Shown here one piece after another: positions 1 to 7,919 of a stretch of 64,000 nt of DNA. Numbering within the stretch: the stretch's first letter is position 1; every line of letters begins with the position of its first letter. Both the position numbers and the translations under genes were made by a program. The notes below the pieces were generated by a model. It was not told the DNA's origin and made no database searches. It was given only the letters and a program-made list of their open reading frames with translations. This DNA comes from JAJDOD01 sp050299835 (GTDB lineage: Bacteria; Pseudomonadota; Alphaproteobacteria; Rhodobacterales; Rhodobacteraceae), in the NCBI GenBank assembly GCA_050299835.1, contig JBNKWP010000001.1:186001-250000 (forward strand), written 5' to 3'.

Positions 1-1022
1 ACATGCTCCTGGCTTTTGTCGATCAGGGCCTGGAGCATCTCCCGTTCGGGGGAGAACCAGAAGCCGTTATAGATCAGCTCGGCATAGCGCGGCATGATCG
101 AGTCCTTCAGGTGCCCGGCACCGGAATCGAGCGTGATCTGTTCGATGCCGCGATGGGCCTCCAACAGGATGGTGCCGCCGGGGGTTTCATAGACGCCGCG
201 GGATTTCATGCCGACGAAGCGGTTTTCCACGAGGTCGAGGATGCCGATGCCGTGTTTGCCGCCGAGTTCGTTTAGTTTGGTCAGGATGGTGGCGGGCGAC
301 ATGGCTTCGCCATTGATGGCGACGGCATCGCCCTTTTCGAAGGTGATTTCCACCATCTCGGGGTCGTTCGGGGCCTTTTCCGGCTCGGTCGTGCGCTGAA
401 GCACGTATTCGGGGAACTCTTCCGCCGGATTTTCCAGCACCCGGCCTTCGGACGAGGTGTGCAGCAGGTTGGCGTCGACGGAGAAGGGGGCTTCGTTCCG
501 CTTGTTCTTTGCGATCGGGATCTGGTGCTGTTCGGCGAACTCGATGAGCTTGGTCCGCGATGACAGGTCCCAGAGCCGCCAGGGGGCGATGACCTTGATG
601 TCGGGGTTGAGGGCGTAGGCCGAAAGCTCGAACCGGACCTGGTCATTGCCCTTGCCGGTCGCGCCGTGAGACACGGCATCGGCCCCGGTTTCAGCCGCGA
701 TTTCCACCAGCCGCTTGGAGATCAGCGGGCGGGCGATGGACGTGCCGAGGAGGTAGAGCCCTTCGTAGAGCGCATTGGCGCGGAACATCGGGAAAACGAA
801 ATCGCGGGTGAATTCCTCGCGCAGGTCCTCAATGTAGATGTTCTCGGGCTTGATGCCCAGGAGTTCCGCCTTCTTGCGCGCGGGTTCCAGTTCTTCGCCC
901 TGGCCGAGATCGGCGGTGAAGGTCACGACCTCGCAGCCGTATTCGGTTTGCAGCCATTTCAGGATGATGGACGTGTCGAGGCCGCCGGAATAGGCAAGGA
1001 CGACTTTGTTGGGCGCGGACAT
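1..1022 (-). CDS. argG: Argininosuccinate synthase, C-terminus cut by window edge
   Basis: Ligates citrulline and aspartate with ATP to make argininosuccinate in cytosolic arginine biosynthesis. The reading begins MSAPNKVVLAYSGGLDTS, which carries the N-type ATP pyrophosphatase loop SGGLDTS. It continues through the family's conserved stretches SHGATGKGNDQVRFE and GRVLENPAEE. About 340 codons are present of the roughly 400 usual for the family; the missing C-terminal part lies to the left of position 1. The start at 1022 is the first Met before the P-loop and fits family N-termini. Nothing in the visible part looks damaged. The next gene upstream is the Hpt gene, about 70 bases away on the same strand. 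Confidence 0.97.
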   Translation of the reverse strand, partial: MSAPNKVVLAYSGGLDTSIILKWLQTEYGCEVVTFTADLGQGEELEPARKKAELLGIKPENIYIEDLREEFTRDFVFPMFRANALYEGLYLLGTSIARPLISKRLVEIAAETGADAVSHGATGKGNDQVRFELSAYALNPDIKVIAPWRLWDLSSRTKLIEFAEQHQIPIAKNKRNEAPFSVDANLLHTSSEGRVLENPAEEFPEYVLQRTTEPEKAPNDPEMVEITFEKGDAVAINGEAMSPATILTKLNELGGKHGIGILDLVENRFVGMKSRGVYETPGGTILLEAHRGIEQITLDSGAGHLKDSIMPRYAELIYNGFWFSPEREMLQALIDKSQEH

Positions 1023-1091
1023 GGATTTTCCCCGGAATCTGATATTTGGGCGCGTTTACGGGGTTTTCAGGGGCGGGACAAGCCGGGGGTG

Positions 1092-1397
1092 TCAGCCGAG
1101 AAGGGCTGTTTTGGCTGCAGCATAGGCGGTTTGGATCGCGGCGATGTCGGGCGTAGCGGTGGGATCGGCTTTCAGGCGCGTTTCTTCGCTTGCGCAAAGC
1201 TGGCCGACCTGATCGAGGCCGATGTTCAGCGCGCTGCCTTTCAGGAAGTGCAGCTTTTCGGGCAGGTCGGTGGGGGCTGTGGCGGGGAGGTCTTCCAGCA
1301 CCTCCTCAACCTCTTCACAGAAAAGGCCAACGACTTCGAGGAAATCGTCTTCCCCAACCTCGTCCTTCAGCTCGGCAATGCGGATTGCGTTCAGCAT
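1092..1397 (-). CDS. Histidine phosphotransfer (Hpt) domain protein
   Basis: A 101-residue stand-alone Hpt protein that would relay phosphate between a hybrid kinase and a response regulator. The signature is LHFLKGSALNIG, with the phospho-accepting His at residue 50 followed by the usual KGxxxxxG. The rest is predicted helical and acidic, as expected of a four-helix Hpt bundle. It is transcribed divergently from the REC-phosphatase gene with only 61 bases between the two starts, so the two probably share a control region and may work together. That partnership is inferred from position. No kinase is in the window. Confidence 0.85.
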   Translation of the reverse strand: MLNAIRIAELKDEVGEDDFLEVVGLFCEEVEEVLEDLPATAPTDLPEKLHFLKGSALNIGLDQVGQLCASEETRLKADPTATPDIAAIQTAYAAAKTALLG

Positions 1398-1458
1398 CTG
1401 CGCATCTTTTCAGAGGCCGGTTTACAGAGCCTTAAATCTACTCTGCGAAGAATTGGGC

Positions 1459-2706
1459 ATGGCCGCTCCCGAACGTTTTACGAATACCGATGCGACGCCG
1501 GTTTTGTCGCCCATCCTTGTTGTCGATGACAGCAAGGCGCAGCGGCGTTTGCTGACACGAACGCTGGAAAAATGGGGGTTTGAGTCGGTTGAGGCCGCTT
1601 CAGGCCAGGAAGCGTTGGATCTGTGCCGGGTGACGAGTTTCGATGTCATCATAAGCGACTGGATGATGCCGGGGATGTCAGGGGCGGAATTCTGCCGCAA
1701 ATTCCGTGCCCTGTCCGACGCCCCGACCTTCTTCGTGCTGCTGACCGCCCAGACCGAGCGGGAGGTTCTGGCGGAAGGGCTGGAGAGCGGGGCGGATGAT
1801 TTCCTGTCGAAGCCGTTTCATGCGGTGGAGCTGCGGGCGCGGCTGCGGGCCGGGCAACGGATCGTTCAGGCGCAGAAGGCATTGGCCGGGCGGAACCTTG
1901 AGCTTTCAAAGACGCTGGAGGAACTGTCCGACGCCTATGCGGCGATCGAACGTGATTTGAAGGGTGCGCGGAGCTTCCAAGAGGCTTTGGTGCCCGAGCG
2001 ATATGTGTCTTTCGGAGCGATGGATGTCACCCTGCTCCTGCAGTCGAGCGGGCATGTGGGTGGCGACCTGGTGGGTTATTTCCCCGTCCGGGACGGCGAG
2101 GTGGCGGTGTTCTCCGTCGATGTCTCCGGGCACGGGGTTGCCTCGGCTTTGATGACCGCGCGGATCGCGGGCTATCTGAGCGCGGCGTCGCCAGAGCGGA
2201 ACATCGCGCTGAGGCAGACCGTGGACGGCTATGAAATCGTGCCGCTTAGGGAGGTTTGTGCGACGTTGAACGCGCTACTTCTGATGGATGCGGAGTCTGA
2301 TCAGTACCTGACGATGACGATTGCGCATGTGAAACTTGGAACGGGTGAGGTCGAGCTGTGCCAGGCCGGTCATCCCAGCCCGGTTATTCAAAGGGCCGGT
2401 GGCGGGATCGAGTTTCTGGAGCTTTGGAGTACGCCGATCGGTTTGATCGAGGACTGCGATTTCGCAACCGTCTCCTTCGCGCTGGAGGCCGGGGACCGAC
2501 TTGTCATCTATTCCGACGGGGTGACGGAGTGCCCGGACGGCGCGGGCGATCTTCTGGAAGAAGAGGGGTTCGCGGAAATTCTGGCGGCACATGCGTCGGA
2601 TCGGGGCGATGCCCTGATGGAACGCCTTCTGGACCGGTTGCGCCAGCATCACGGCAGCCGGGATTTCCCGGACGATGTCTCGGCGGTGGTCGTTCAGGCC
2701 GGTTAG
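1459..2706 (+). CDS. Response regulator with PP2C/SpoIIE phosphatase output (RsbU-like)
   Basis: A 415-residue regulator. Residues 18-135 are a receiver domain with acidic DD at 23-24, phospho-acceptor Asp67 in SDWMMPGMSG and the conserved Lys in FLSKPF. A coiled-coil linker follows around 140-180. Residues 190-415 form a PP2C-type SpoIIE phosphatase with metal-binding motifs GGDLVGYF, DVSGHGVASAL and YSDGVTE. By family knowledge such proteins dephosphorylate an anti-sigma-factor antagonist when the receiver is phosphorylated (partner switching); no antagonist or anti-sigma gene is visible here. The ATG at 1459 is chosen because an upstream in-frame extension would read into the divergent Hpt gene and has no homologous content. 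Its stop overlaps the convergent NUDIX gene by four bases. Confidence 0.88.
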   Translation: MAAPERFTNTDATPVLSPILVVDDSKAQRRLLTRTLEKWGFESVEAASGQEALDLCRVTSFDVIISDWMMPGMSGAEFCRKFRALSDAPTFFVLLTAQTEREVLAEGLESGADDFLSKPFHAVELRARLRAGQRIVQAQKALAGRNLELSKTLEELSDAYAAIERDLKGARSFQEALVPERYVSFGAMDVTLLLQSSGHVGGDLVGYFPVRDGEVAVFSVDVSGHGVASALMTARIAGYLSAASPERNIALRQTVDGYEIVPLREVCATLNALLLMDAESDQYLTMTIAHVKLGTGEVELCQAGHPSPVIQRAGGGIEFLELWSTPIGLIEDCDFATVSFALEAGDRLVIYSDGVTECPDGAGDLLEEEGFAEILAAHASDRGDALMERLLDRLRQHHGSRDFPDDVSAVVVQAG

Positions 2707-3140
2707 GCGAAAAGGTTTCGCAGGAACATGCGGTCGCCATCATTGCCGACGATGTCGATGGCGATCTTCGGGGGAACCCAGACAGCGGTGTGACCTGCCC
2801 CGCTCGGCGGACCCAGTTGCATCGTCGGGCGACCAAAATAGACATGGCAGAGCTTTTCGGCCCAGAGGTCGTATTCGGGCATATAGGTGAAACGGCGAAA
2901 CGCGCCGAGGCGGCGAAGCGGGCCTGCGCGCCAGCCGGTTTCCTCCTCGATTTCGCGGTGAAGGGCGGGGAGTGTGTGCTCGCCGGGGTCGATACCCCCG
3001 CCCGGTAGCTGATATTCGGGGATTGGGTCCGACTGATGGGTCAGCAGCAGGTGGCCTTGCCGTTCAAGGATGGCATAGGCACCGGGGCGATGTGTGTAGC
3101 GAATACCTGATTTGACCGGCTCGCCGACGCGCTGGATCAT
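2703..3140 (-). CDS. NUDIX hydrolase
   Basis: A 145-residue cytosolic NUDIX protein that should hydrolyse a nucleoside diphosphate linked to another moiety. The full NUDIX box is present: GGIDPGEHTLPALH followed by REIEEETGW, giving Gx5Ex7REUxEExGU with its metal-binding glutamates. The substrate cannot be told from sequence. It ends tail to tail with the REC-PP2C gene and is divergent from hslO, 65 bases away. It is distinct from the second NUDIX gene at 4183, which belongs to the CoA pyrophosphatase type. Confidence 0.88.
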   Translation of the reverse strand: MIQRVGEPVKSGIRYTHRPGAYAILERQGHLLLTHQSDPIPEYQLPGGGIDPGEHTLPALHREIEEETGWRAGPLRRLGAFRRFTYMPEYDLWAEKLCHVYFGRPTMQLGPPSGAGHTAVWVPPKIAIDIVGNDGDRMFLRNLFA

Positions 3141-3205
3141 GGGGATTGGCCCTTGGATTACGATGCCTATATAGACCGGACACTTTCATCTTGTCAGGAT
3201 AAGCC

Positions 3206-4186
3206 ATGACCCTTGGTTCCAAAATTGCCTGGGACGACACCGTTTTGCCGTTTCAACTGGACCGCACCGATACGCGCGGGCGCGTGGCGCGGCTGGACGG
3301 CCTGTTGCAGAGCGTGCTGGCGCAGCATGAATATCCGCCGGTCATCGAATCCCTGATTGCCGAGATGTCGCTTCTGACTGCGCTGATCGGGCAGACCGTG
3401 AAGCTGCGGTGGAAGCTGTCCCTGCAGGTGCGCGGCGATGGGCCGGCGCGCTTGATTGCAACGGATTATTACGGACCTGGCGCGGAAGGGGCTCCGGCGA
3501 AGATCCGCGCCTATGCCAGTTTTGACGAAGACCGGCTGGACATGCAGGGCAATCCGTTCGACCAGATCGGAAAGGGCTATTTCGCCATTCTGATCGACCA
3601 GGGCGAAGGCATGGTGCCGTATCAGGGGATCACGCCGATCGCGGGCGGGTCGCTGGCGGCTTGTGCGGAGACCTATTTCGCGCAGTCAGAGCAGCTCCCG
3701 ACGCGGTTCGCGCTGAGTTTCGGCCAGTCGCAACAGCCGGGCGAAGCGCTGCACTGGCGCGCGGGCGGGATCATGTTGCAGCAGATGCCAGAAGCCTCGC
3801 CCGAGATGCAGGGCGGCGGAACGGGCGAAGGCGGTTTGTTGCAGGCGGAAGATGTGCTGGACGATGATGCGGCGGAGGATTGGAACCACGTCAACGTGTT
3901 GCTCGATACCGCGGATGAGATCGAGTTGATCGGGCCGAGCGTGCAGCCGACCGATCTGCTGGTGCGATTGTTCCACGCGGACGGACCGCGGGTCTTCGAT
4001 GCGCAACCGGTTCAATTTGGATGCACCTGCTCGCCTGAGCGCGTGCGCGAGTCGTTGTCGATCTATTCGGCCAAGGATATTGGCCACATGACGACTGATG
4101 AGGGGATCGTGACTGCCGATTGCCAGTTCTGCGGAGCGCATTACGAGTTCGACCCGGACACGCTGGGTTTCGAGGCGAAGGGATGA
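3206..4186 (+). CDS. hslO: Redox-regulated chaperone Hsp33
   Basis: A cytosolic holdase chaperone activated by oxidative unfolding. The 326 residues match family length with a small extra loop near residues 195-215. The zinc-binding redox switch is intact: CTC with Cys273 and Cys275, and CQFC with Cys306 and Cys309. The N-terminal core begins near DDTVLPFQLDRTDTRGRVARL, split here only for reading. The stop overlaps the following NUDIX start in ATGA, so hslO, the NUDIX gene and cca form one operon. Confidence 0.95.
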   Translation: MTLGSKIAWDDTVLPFQLDRTDTRGRVARLDGLLQSVLAQHEYPPVIESLIAEMSLLTALIGQTVKLRWKLSLQVRGDGPARLIATDYYGPGAEGAPAKIRAYASFDEDRLDMQGNPFDQIGKGYFAILIDQGEGMVPYQGITPIAGGSLAACAETYFAQSEQLPTRFALSFGQSQQPGEALHWRAGGIMLQQMPEASPEMQGGGTGEGGLLQAEDVLDDDAAEDWNHVNVLLDTADEIELIGPSVQPTDLLVRLFHADGPRVFDAQPVQFGCTCSPERVRESLSIYSAKDIGHMTTDEGIVTADCQFCGAHYEFDPDTLGFEAKG

Positions 4187-4773
4187 GTCTGCGCGCCGCG
4201 CTGGAACGGGCAGTGACGCGGACAGGTGCCCCGTCTTCGGATTTCGATCTGAACCGGGACACTGGCCGCGCAGCGCGGCCCTTGCGCGATGCCGGTGTTC
4301 TGATTGCGGTTGTCGACGCGCCGGAGCCTCGGGTGATCTTGACGAAGCGATCTTCGGCGCTGAAGCACCACCCGGGGCAGATTTCCTTTCCGGGCGGCAA
4401 GGTGGAGGAGTTCGACGCGGATGTCGTCGATGCCGCGCTTCGCGAGGCGCATGAGGAAATCGCGCTGGAGGGTGCCGAGGTCGTGGGCACGCTTGCGCCG
4501 CATGAAACCGTGACCGGGTTCAACGTGACGCCGGTTCTGGCGCTGGTGTCGCCGGGATATCGGGCGATGCCGGATGAACAGGAAGTGGCCGAGGTGTTCG
4601 AGGTGCCGCTGACGCATGTGATGTCGCCGGAAAACTACATGATCGAATCCAGGGTCTGGCGCGGCCAACCGCGATATTTCTTTGTTGTCCCCTGGGGTCC
4701 CTATTACGTATGGGGCGCGACGGCGCGGATGTTGCGGGCGCTGGCGGATCGGATGGCGGATGACCCGGATTGA
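4183..4773 (+). CDS. NUDIX hydrolase, CoA pyrophosphatase type (NudL/YeaB-like)
   Basis: A 196-residue protein expected to cleave coenzyme A or a related pyrophosphate. The stretch HHPGQISFPGGKVE followed by AALREAHEEIAL is the form of the NUDIX box plus the upstream UPF0035-type motif that marks the CoA pyrophosphatases. An MSPENY and GxxPRYFFVVPWG segment in the C-terminal part also fits that group. The ATG at 4183 overlaps the hslO stop (ATGA). An upstream in-frame ATG at 4120 lies inside hslO and would add non-conserved residues. Its stop overlaps the start of cca. Confidence 0.88.
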   Translation: MSLRAALERAVTRTGAPSSDFDLNRDTGRAARPLRDAGVLIAVVDAPEPRVILTKRSSALKHHPGQISFPGGKVEEFDADVVDAALREAHEEIALEGAEVVGTLAPHETVTGFNVTPVLALVSPGYRAMPDEQEVAEVFEVPLTHVMSPENYMIESRVWRGQPRYFFVVPWGPYYVWGATARMLRALADRMADDPD

Positions 4774-5899
4774 GGCGGACTGGCTGACGGATGAGGCGAC
4801 CCAGCGCGTGTTTGCGCTGTTGGGTGACTATCCTATCTTTGCCGTGGGTGGCTGTGTGCGGAACACGATCCTGGGCGTGCCGGTCAAGGATATCGACCTG
4901 TCCACGGCGGCACGACCGGAGGTGGTCACGGCTCTGGCGGAAGCGGCCGGGCTGCGGGTTGTGCCCACAGGCATCGAGCATGGGACGGTGACAGTCGTGG
5001 TCGCGGACGAACCGTTCGAGATCACGACCTTCCGCCGCGATGTGGAGACCGACGGTCGCCGGGCGGTGGTCGCGTTTTCCGACCGGATGGACGACGACGC
5101 GCTGCGGCGGGATTTCACCATGAACGCGCTTTATGCCGACGCGGCGGGCGTGGTTCACGACCCGGTTGGCGGGCTGGCGGATATCGCGGCGCGGCGGGTG
5201 CGGTTCATTGAGGATGCCGTGCAGCGAATACGCGAGGATTATCTGCGGAGTCTTCGGTTTTTCCGGTTCTGTGCCTGGTATGGCGATCCTGAAAGCGGCA
5301 TGGATTCCGAGGCGCTGGACGCGATTGCCCGGAATTTGGCCGGTTTAGAGACGCTTTCCCGGGAGCGGGTCGGATCGGAACTGCTCCGATTGCTGGAAGC
5401 GCCGGACCCGTCACCTGCCGTGGCTTCGATGCGGGCGACCGGGGTTCTTGGGACGATCTTGCCGGGTGCGGAAGATCGCGCTTTGGGTCCGCTGGTGGAG
5501 CTTGAACGTGGTTTCGGACTTGAGCCGAACGCGGTTCGGCGTCTTGCTGTGCTTGGAGGGGCGTTCGACACGCTGCGGCTGTCGCGAAGTGTCGCGAAAC
5601 ATGTCGAGACGGTGCGCGACAACATCGGTGTTGCCGCGAGCGTTGCCGGTTACCGGCACGGGGAGGAGATAGGGCGCGATATCGTGCTGGTGACGGCGGC
5701 TTTGATGGAACAGCCCCTGGCCGTTGATGCGCTTACAGATGTGGTGCGTGGTGCAACTTTTGAATTCCCGGTCAAGGCCGCCGACCTGATGCCTGCGCTT
5801 GAAGGCAAGGCTTTGGGGGAGGCACTGAAGCGGCTGGAGGATCGTTGGATCAAGAGCGGTTTCACGCTGTCGAAAAGCGACCTTCTATCTTTGGGGTGA
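4760..5899 (+). CDS. cca: CCA tRNA nucleotidyltransferase / poly(A) polymerase family
   Basis: Adds or repairs the 3'-CCA end of tRNAs. The 379 residues carry the nucleotidyltransferase signature: FAVGGCVRN, then the catalytic DxD in VKDIDLST, then RRDFTMNALYAD. The RNA- and ATP-binding element RVRFIEDAVQRIREDYLRSLRFFRF follows in pieces. The C-terminal helical half (about residues 200-379) is of the alphaproteobacterial type. The ATG at 4760 is chosen because it overlaps the end of the NUDIX gene and puts the GGCVRN motif about 30 residues in, as usual; earlier in-frame ATGs lie inside that gene. This is the last gene of the hslO operon. Confidence 0.93.
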   Translation: MTRIEADWLTDEATQRVFALLGDYPIFAVGGCVRNTILGVPVKDIDLSTAARPEVVTALAEAAGLRVVPTGIEHGTVTVVVADEPFEITTFRRDVETDGRRAVVAFSDRMDDDALRRDFTMNALYADAAGVVHDPVGGLADIAARRVRFIEDAVQRIREDYLRSLRFFRFCAWYGDPESGMDSEALDAIARNLAGLETLSRERVGSELLRLLEAPDPSPAVASMRATGVLGTILPGAEDRALGPLVELERGFGLEPNAVRRLAVLGGAFDTLRLSRSVAKHVETVRDNIGVAASVAGYRHGEEIGRDIVLVTAALMEQPLAVDALTDVVRGATFEFPVKAADLMPALEGKALGEALKRLEDRWIKSGFTLSKSDLLSLG

Positions 5900-5949
5900 C
5901 TTTTGCACCGGACTGGGCTAGGAGGTTCGGGCGTTTAACAGGAGTGCAC

Positions 5950-5985
5950 ATGATGAATATCAGGATTCGACCGAGCCAAGCCTGA
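5950..5985 (+). CDS. Putative 11-residue leader peptide ahead of ABC exporter genes
   Basis: A short reading frame, MMNIRIRPSQA, that follows an excellent ribosome site (AGGAG at 5940-5944, five bases before the ATG). Two of its codons are the rare arginine codons AGG and CGA. The last codons and stop lie in the stem and loop of a strong hairpin at 5961-5999. The layout of good start signal, tiny ORF, overlapping hairpin and second hairpin before a transporter gene is that of an attenuator. No homology is claimed; translation of the ORF is inferred. Confidence 0.5.
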   Translation: MMNIRIRPSQA

Positions 5986-5999
5986 CTGGTCCGATCCTG
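5961..5999 (+). promoter_or_regulatory. Candidate attenuator hairpin 1, overlapping leader ORF
   Basis: CAGGATTCGACC (5961-5972) pairs with GGTCCGATCCTG (5988-5999): eleven of twelve positions pair, counting one T-G wobble. The 15-base loop holds the leader stop codon. A ribosome stalled on the Arg codons of the leader ORF would stop this hairpin from forming. Confidence 0.5.
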
Positions 6000-6001
6000 T
6001 A

Positions 6002-6031
6002 GGGACGGAACCGGCCACGGCTTCCCCTCCC
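6002..6031 (+). promoter_or_regulatory. Candidate attenuator hairpin 2 and alternative pairing to the start region
   Basis: GGGA (6002-6005) with TCCC (6028-6031) and GGAACCG (6007-6013) with CGG-C-TTCC (6018-6025) make a two-part stem with a GCCA loop. No T-run follows, so it is not a standard terminator. The left arm GGGACGGAA (6002-6010) can instead pair with TTCCGCCC (6066-6073), which ends one base before the ABC gene's ATG. The two states would hide or free that start site. The role is inferred from pairing alone. Confidence 0.42.
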
Positions 6032-6074
6032 GCTTCATCATCTATTTGCACGACGTTAGATAGGCTTCCGCCCG

Positions 6075-7919
6075 ATGTTTCGTTTTCTTGAAAATCTCGT
6101 CGATCCGTATTGCGACTATGTCGAAGAGGATCGTCCCCCGACCCGGCTCTGGCCGTTCTTGATGCGGTATATGGTGCCGTTTAGGGCGGTGTTCATCTGG
6201 ACCGGTATTGTCACCGTTTTCGTGGCCGCCATCGAGATCTGGCTGATCGCCTATATCGGGCGGTTGGTGGATGTTCTGGGCGCGAGCGAGCCCGGGGAGT
6301 TCTGGCGCGACAACGGCGTCGAAATGCTGCTGGTTGCCCTGTTCCTGCTTTTGCTGCGGCCGCTGATCCAGATGATCGACGTGGGATTACTGAACAACGC
6401 GATCATGCCGAATATCGGGACGCTGGTCCGCTGGCGGGCGCATCGCCATGTGCTGCGGCAGTCGGTGGGCTGGTTCGAAAATGATTTCGCCGGGCGGATT
6501 GCCAACCGGATCATGCAGACGCCGCCCGCGACCGGGGAGGCGACATTCCAGGTGTTCGATGCGATGGCCTATTCGCTGGCCTATGTGGTTGGGGCGTTAA
6601 TCCTTTTGAGCGATGCCGATCCCCGGCTGGCGATTCCGCTTCTGGCTTGGCTGGTGCTTTACGCACTACTTGTACGTTGGACGGTAAGCCGGGTGACGCC
6701 CGCTTCGCAGGCGTCGTCGGATGCGCGGAGCGTGGTGACGGGGCGGGTCGTGGACAGCTACACCAACATTCATTCGGTGAAGATGTTCGCCCATACGAAT
6801 GGCGAGCGGGATTATGCGAAGGATGCCATCGAGAATGCGCGGCGCACCTTCCAGAAGGAGATGCGGATCTACACGCTGATGGATGTCTGGCTGACGGTGA
6901 TCAACGGTTTCCTGATCGTCGCAGTGGTTGGCTGGGCGATCTGGCTCTGGTCAGCCGGATCGGCAAGTATCGGCGTCGTGGCGATTGCCTCAACTCTGGT
7001 GTTGCGGCTGAATGCGATGACCGGCTGGATCATGTGGGCGCTGACCAGTTTCTTTTCCAACCTTGGTATCGTGAAGGAGGGGATGGAGACGATTGCCCAG
7101 CCGATCGAACTGGTGGATTCGCCGGGTGCGGGGGAGCTTGTGCCGGGTCCGGGACGGATCGAGCTGGACGGCGTTTCCCATCACTACGGGCGCGGCAACG
7201 GTGGGCTGGACAAGATCGAGTTGACGGTCGAGCCGGGAGAGAAGATCGGGCTTGTGGGCCGGTCGGGCGCGGGCAAGTCGACGCTGGTGAAGCTGCTTTT
7301 GCGGTTCTACGACACCGAGGGCGGACGCATCCTGGTGGATGGCCAGAACATCGCGGAAGTGACGCAGGACAGTTTGCGGGCGCGGATCGGGATGGTGCAG
7401 CAGGACAGTTCGCTTCTGCACCGGTCGGTGCGGGACAATATCCTTTACGGTCGGCCCGATGCCACGGAAGCGGAGATGATCGAAGCCGCGAAGAAGGCGG
7501 AGGCGCACGCGTTCATTCTCGACCTTCAAGACCCCGAGGGGCGCAAGGGTTATGAGGCGCATGTGGGCGAGCGGGGTGTGAAGCTCTCGGGCGGTCAGCG
7601 GCAGAGGATAGCGCTGGCACGGGTGATCCTGAAAGATGCCCCCATCCTTGTGTTGGACGAGGCGACCAGCGCACTGGACAGCGAGGTCGAGGCCGAGATC
7701 CAGCAGACGCTTTACGGCATGATGGAAGGCAAGACCGTGATTGCAATTGCGCACCGGCTTTCGACGATTTCACAGATGGACCGGATTCTGGTGCTGGATG
7801 ACGGAAAAATCATCGAAAACGGTCCGCATGATGCGCTTTTGGCGGAAGGCGGACTATATTCGAGGTTCTGGAGCCGCCAGTCGGGCGGGTTCCTGAACAC
7901 GGCGGAGGCGGCGGAGTGA
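6075..7919 (+). CDS. ABC exporter half-transporter, TMD-NBD (first of pair)
   Basis: A 614-residue membrane protein with a six-helix exporter-type transmembrane domain (about residues 30-335) fused to an ATPase domain (about 350-600). The ATPase has Walker A GRSGAGKST near 395-403, signature LSGGQRQ near 504, Walker B with ILVLDEATS near 525 and the H-loop in AIAHRLS near 560. All key residues look intact. It overlaps the second half-transporter in GTGA, so the two probably form a heterodimeric multidrug/lipid-type exporter in the inner membrane. The substrate is unknown. The ribosome site is weak and sits in a region able to pair with the leader RNA described at 6002-6031. Confidence 0.9.
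   Translation: MFRFLENLVDPYCDYVEEDRPPTRLWPFLMRYMVPFRAVFIWTGIVTVFVAAIEIWLIAYIGRLVDVLGASEPGEFWRDNGVEMLLVALFLLLLRPLIQMIDVGLLNNAIMPNIGTLVRWRAHRHVLRQSVGWFENDFAGRIANRIMQTPPATGEATFQVFDAMAYSLAYVVGALILLSDADPRLAIPLLAWLVLYALLVRWTVSRVTPASQASSDARSVVTGRVVDSYTNIHSVKMFAHTNGERDYAKDAIENARRTFQKEMRIYTLMDVWLTVINGFLIVAVVGWAIWLWSAGSASIGVVAIASTLVLRLNAMTGWIMWALTSFFSNLGIVKEGMETIAQPIELVDSPGAGELVPGPGRIELDGVSHHYGRGNGGLDKIELTVEPGEKIGLVGRSGAGKSTLVKLLLRFYDTEGGRILVDGQNIAEVTQDSLRARIGMVQQDSSLLHRSVRDNILYGRPDATEAEMIEAAKKAEAHAFILDLQDPEGRKGYEAHVGERGVKLSGGQRQRIALARVILKDAPILVLDEATSALDSEVEAEIQQTLYGMMEGKTVIAIAHRLSTISQMDRILVLDDGKIIENGPHDALLAEGGLYSRFWSRQSGGFLNTAEAAE

Noticed and set aside
666..1529. Long plus-strand frame across argG and the Hpt gene
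   Set aside because: It is antisense to two recognised genes and has no domain of its own.
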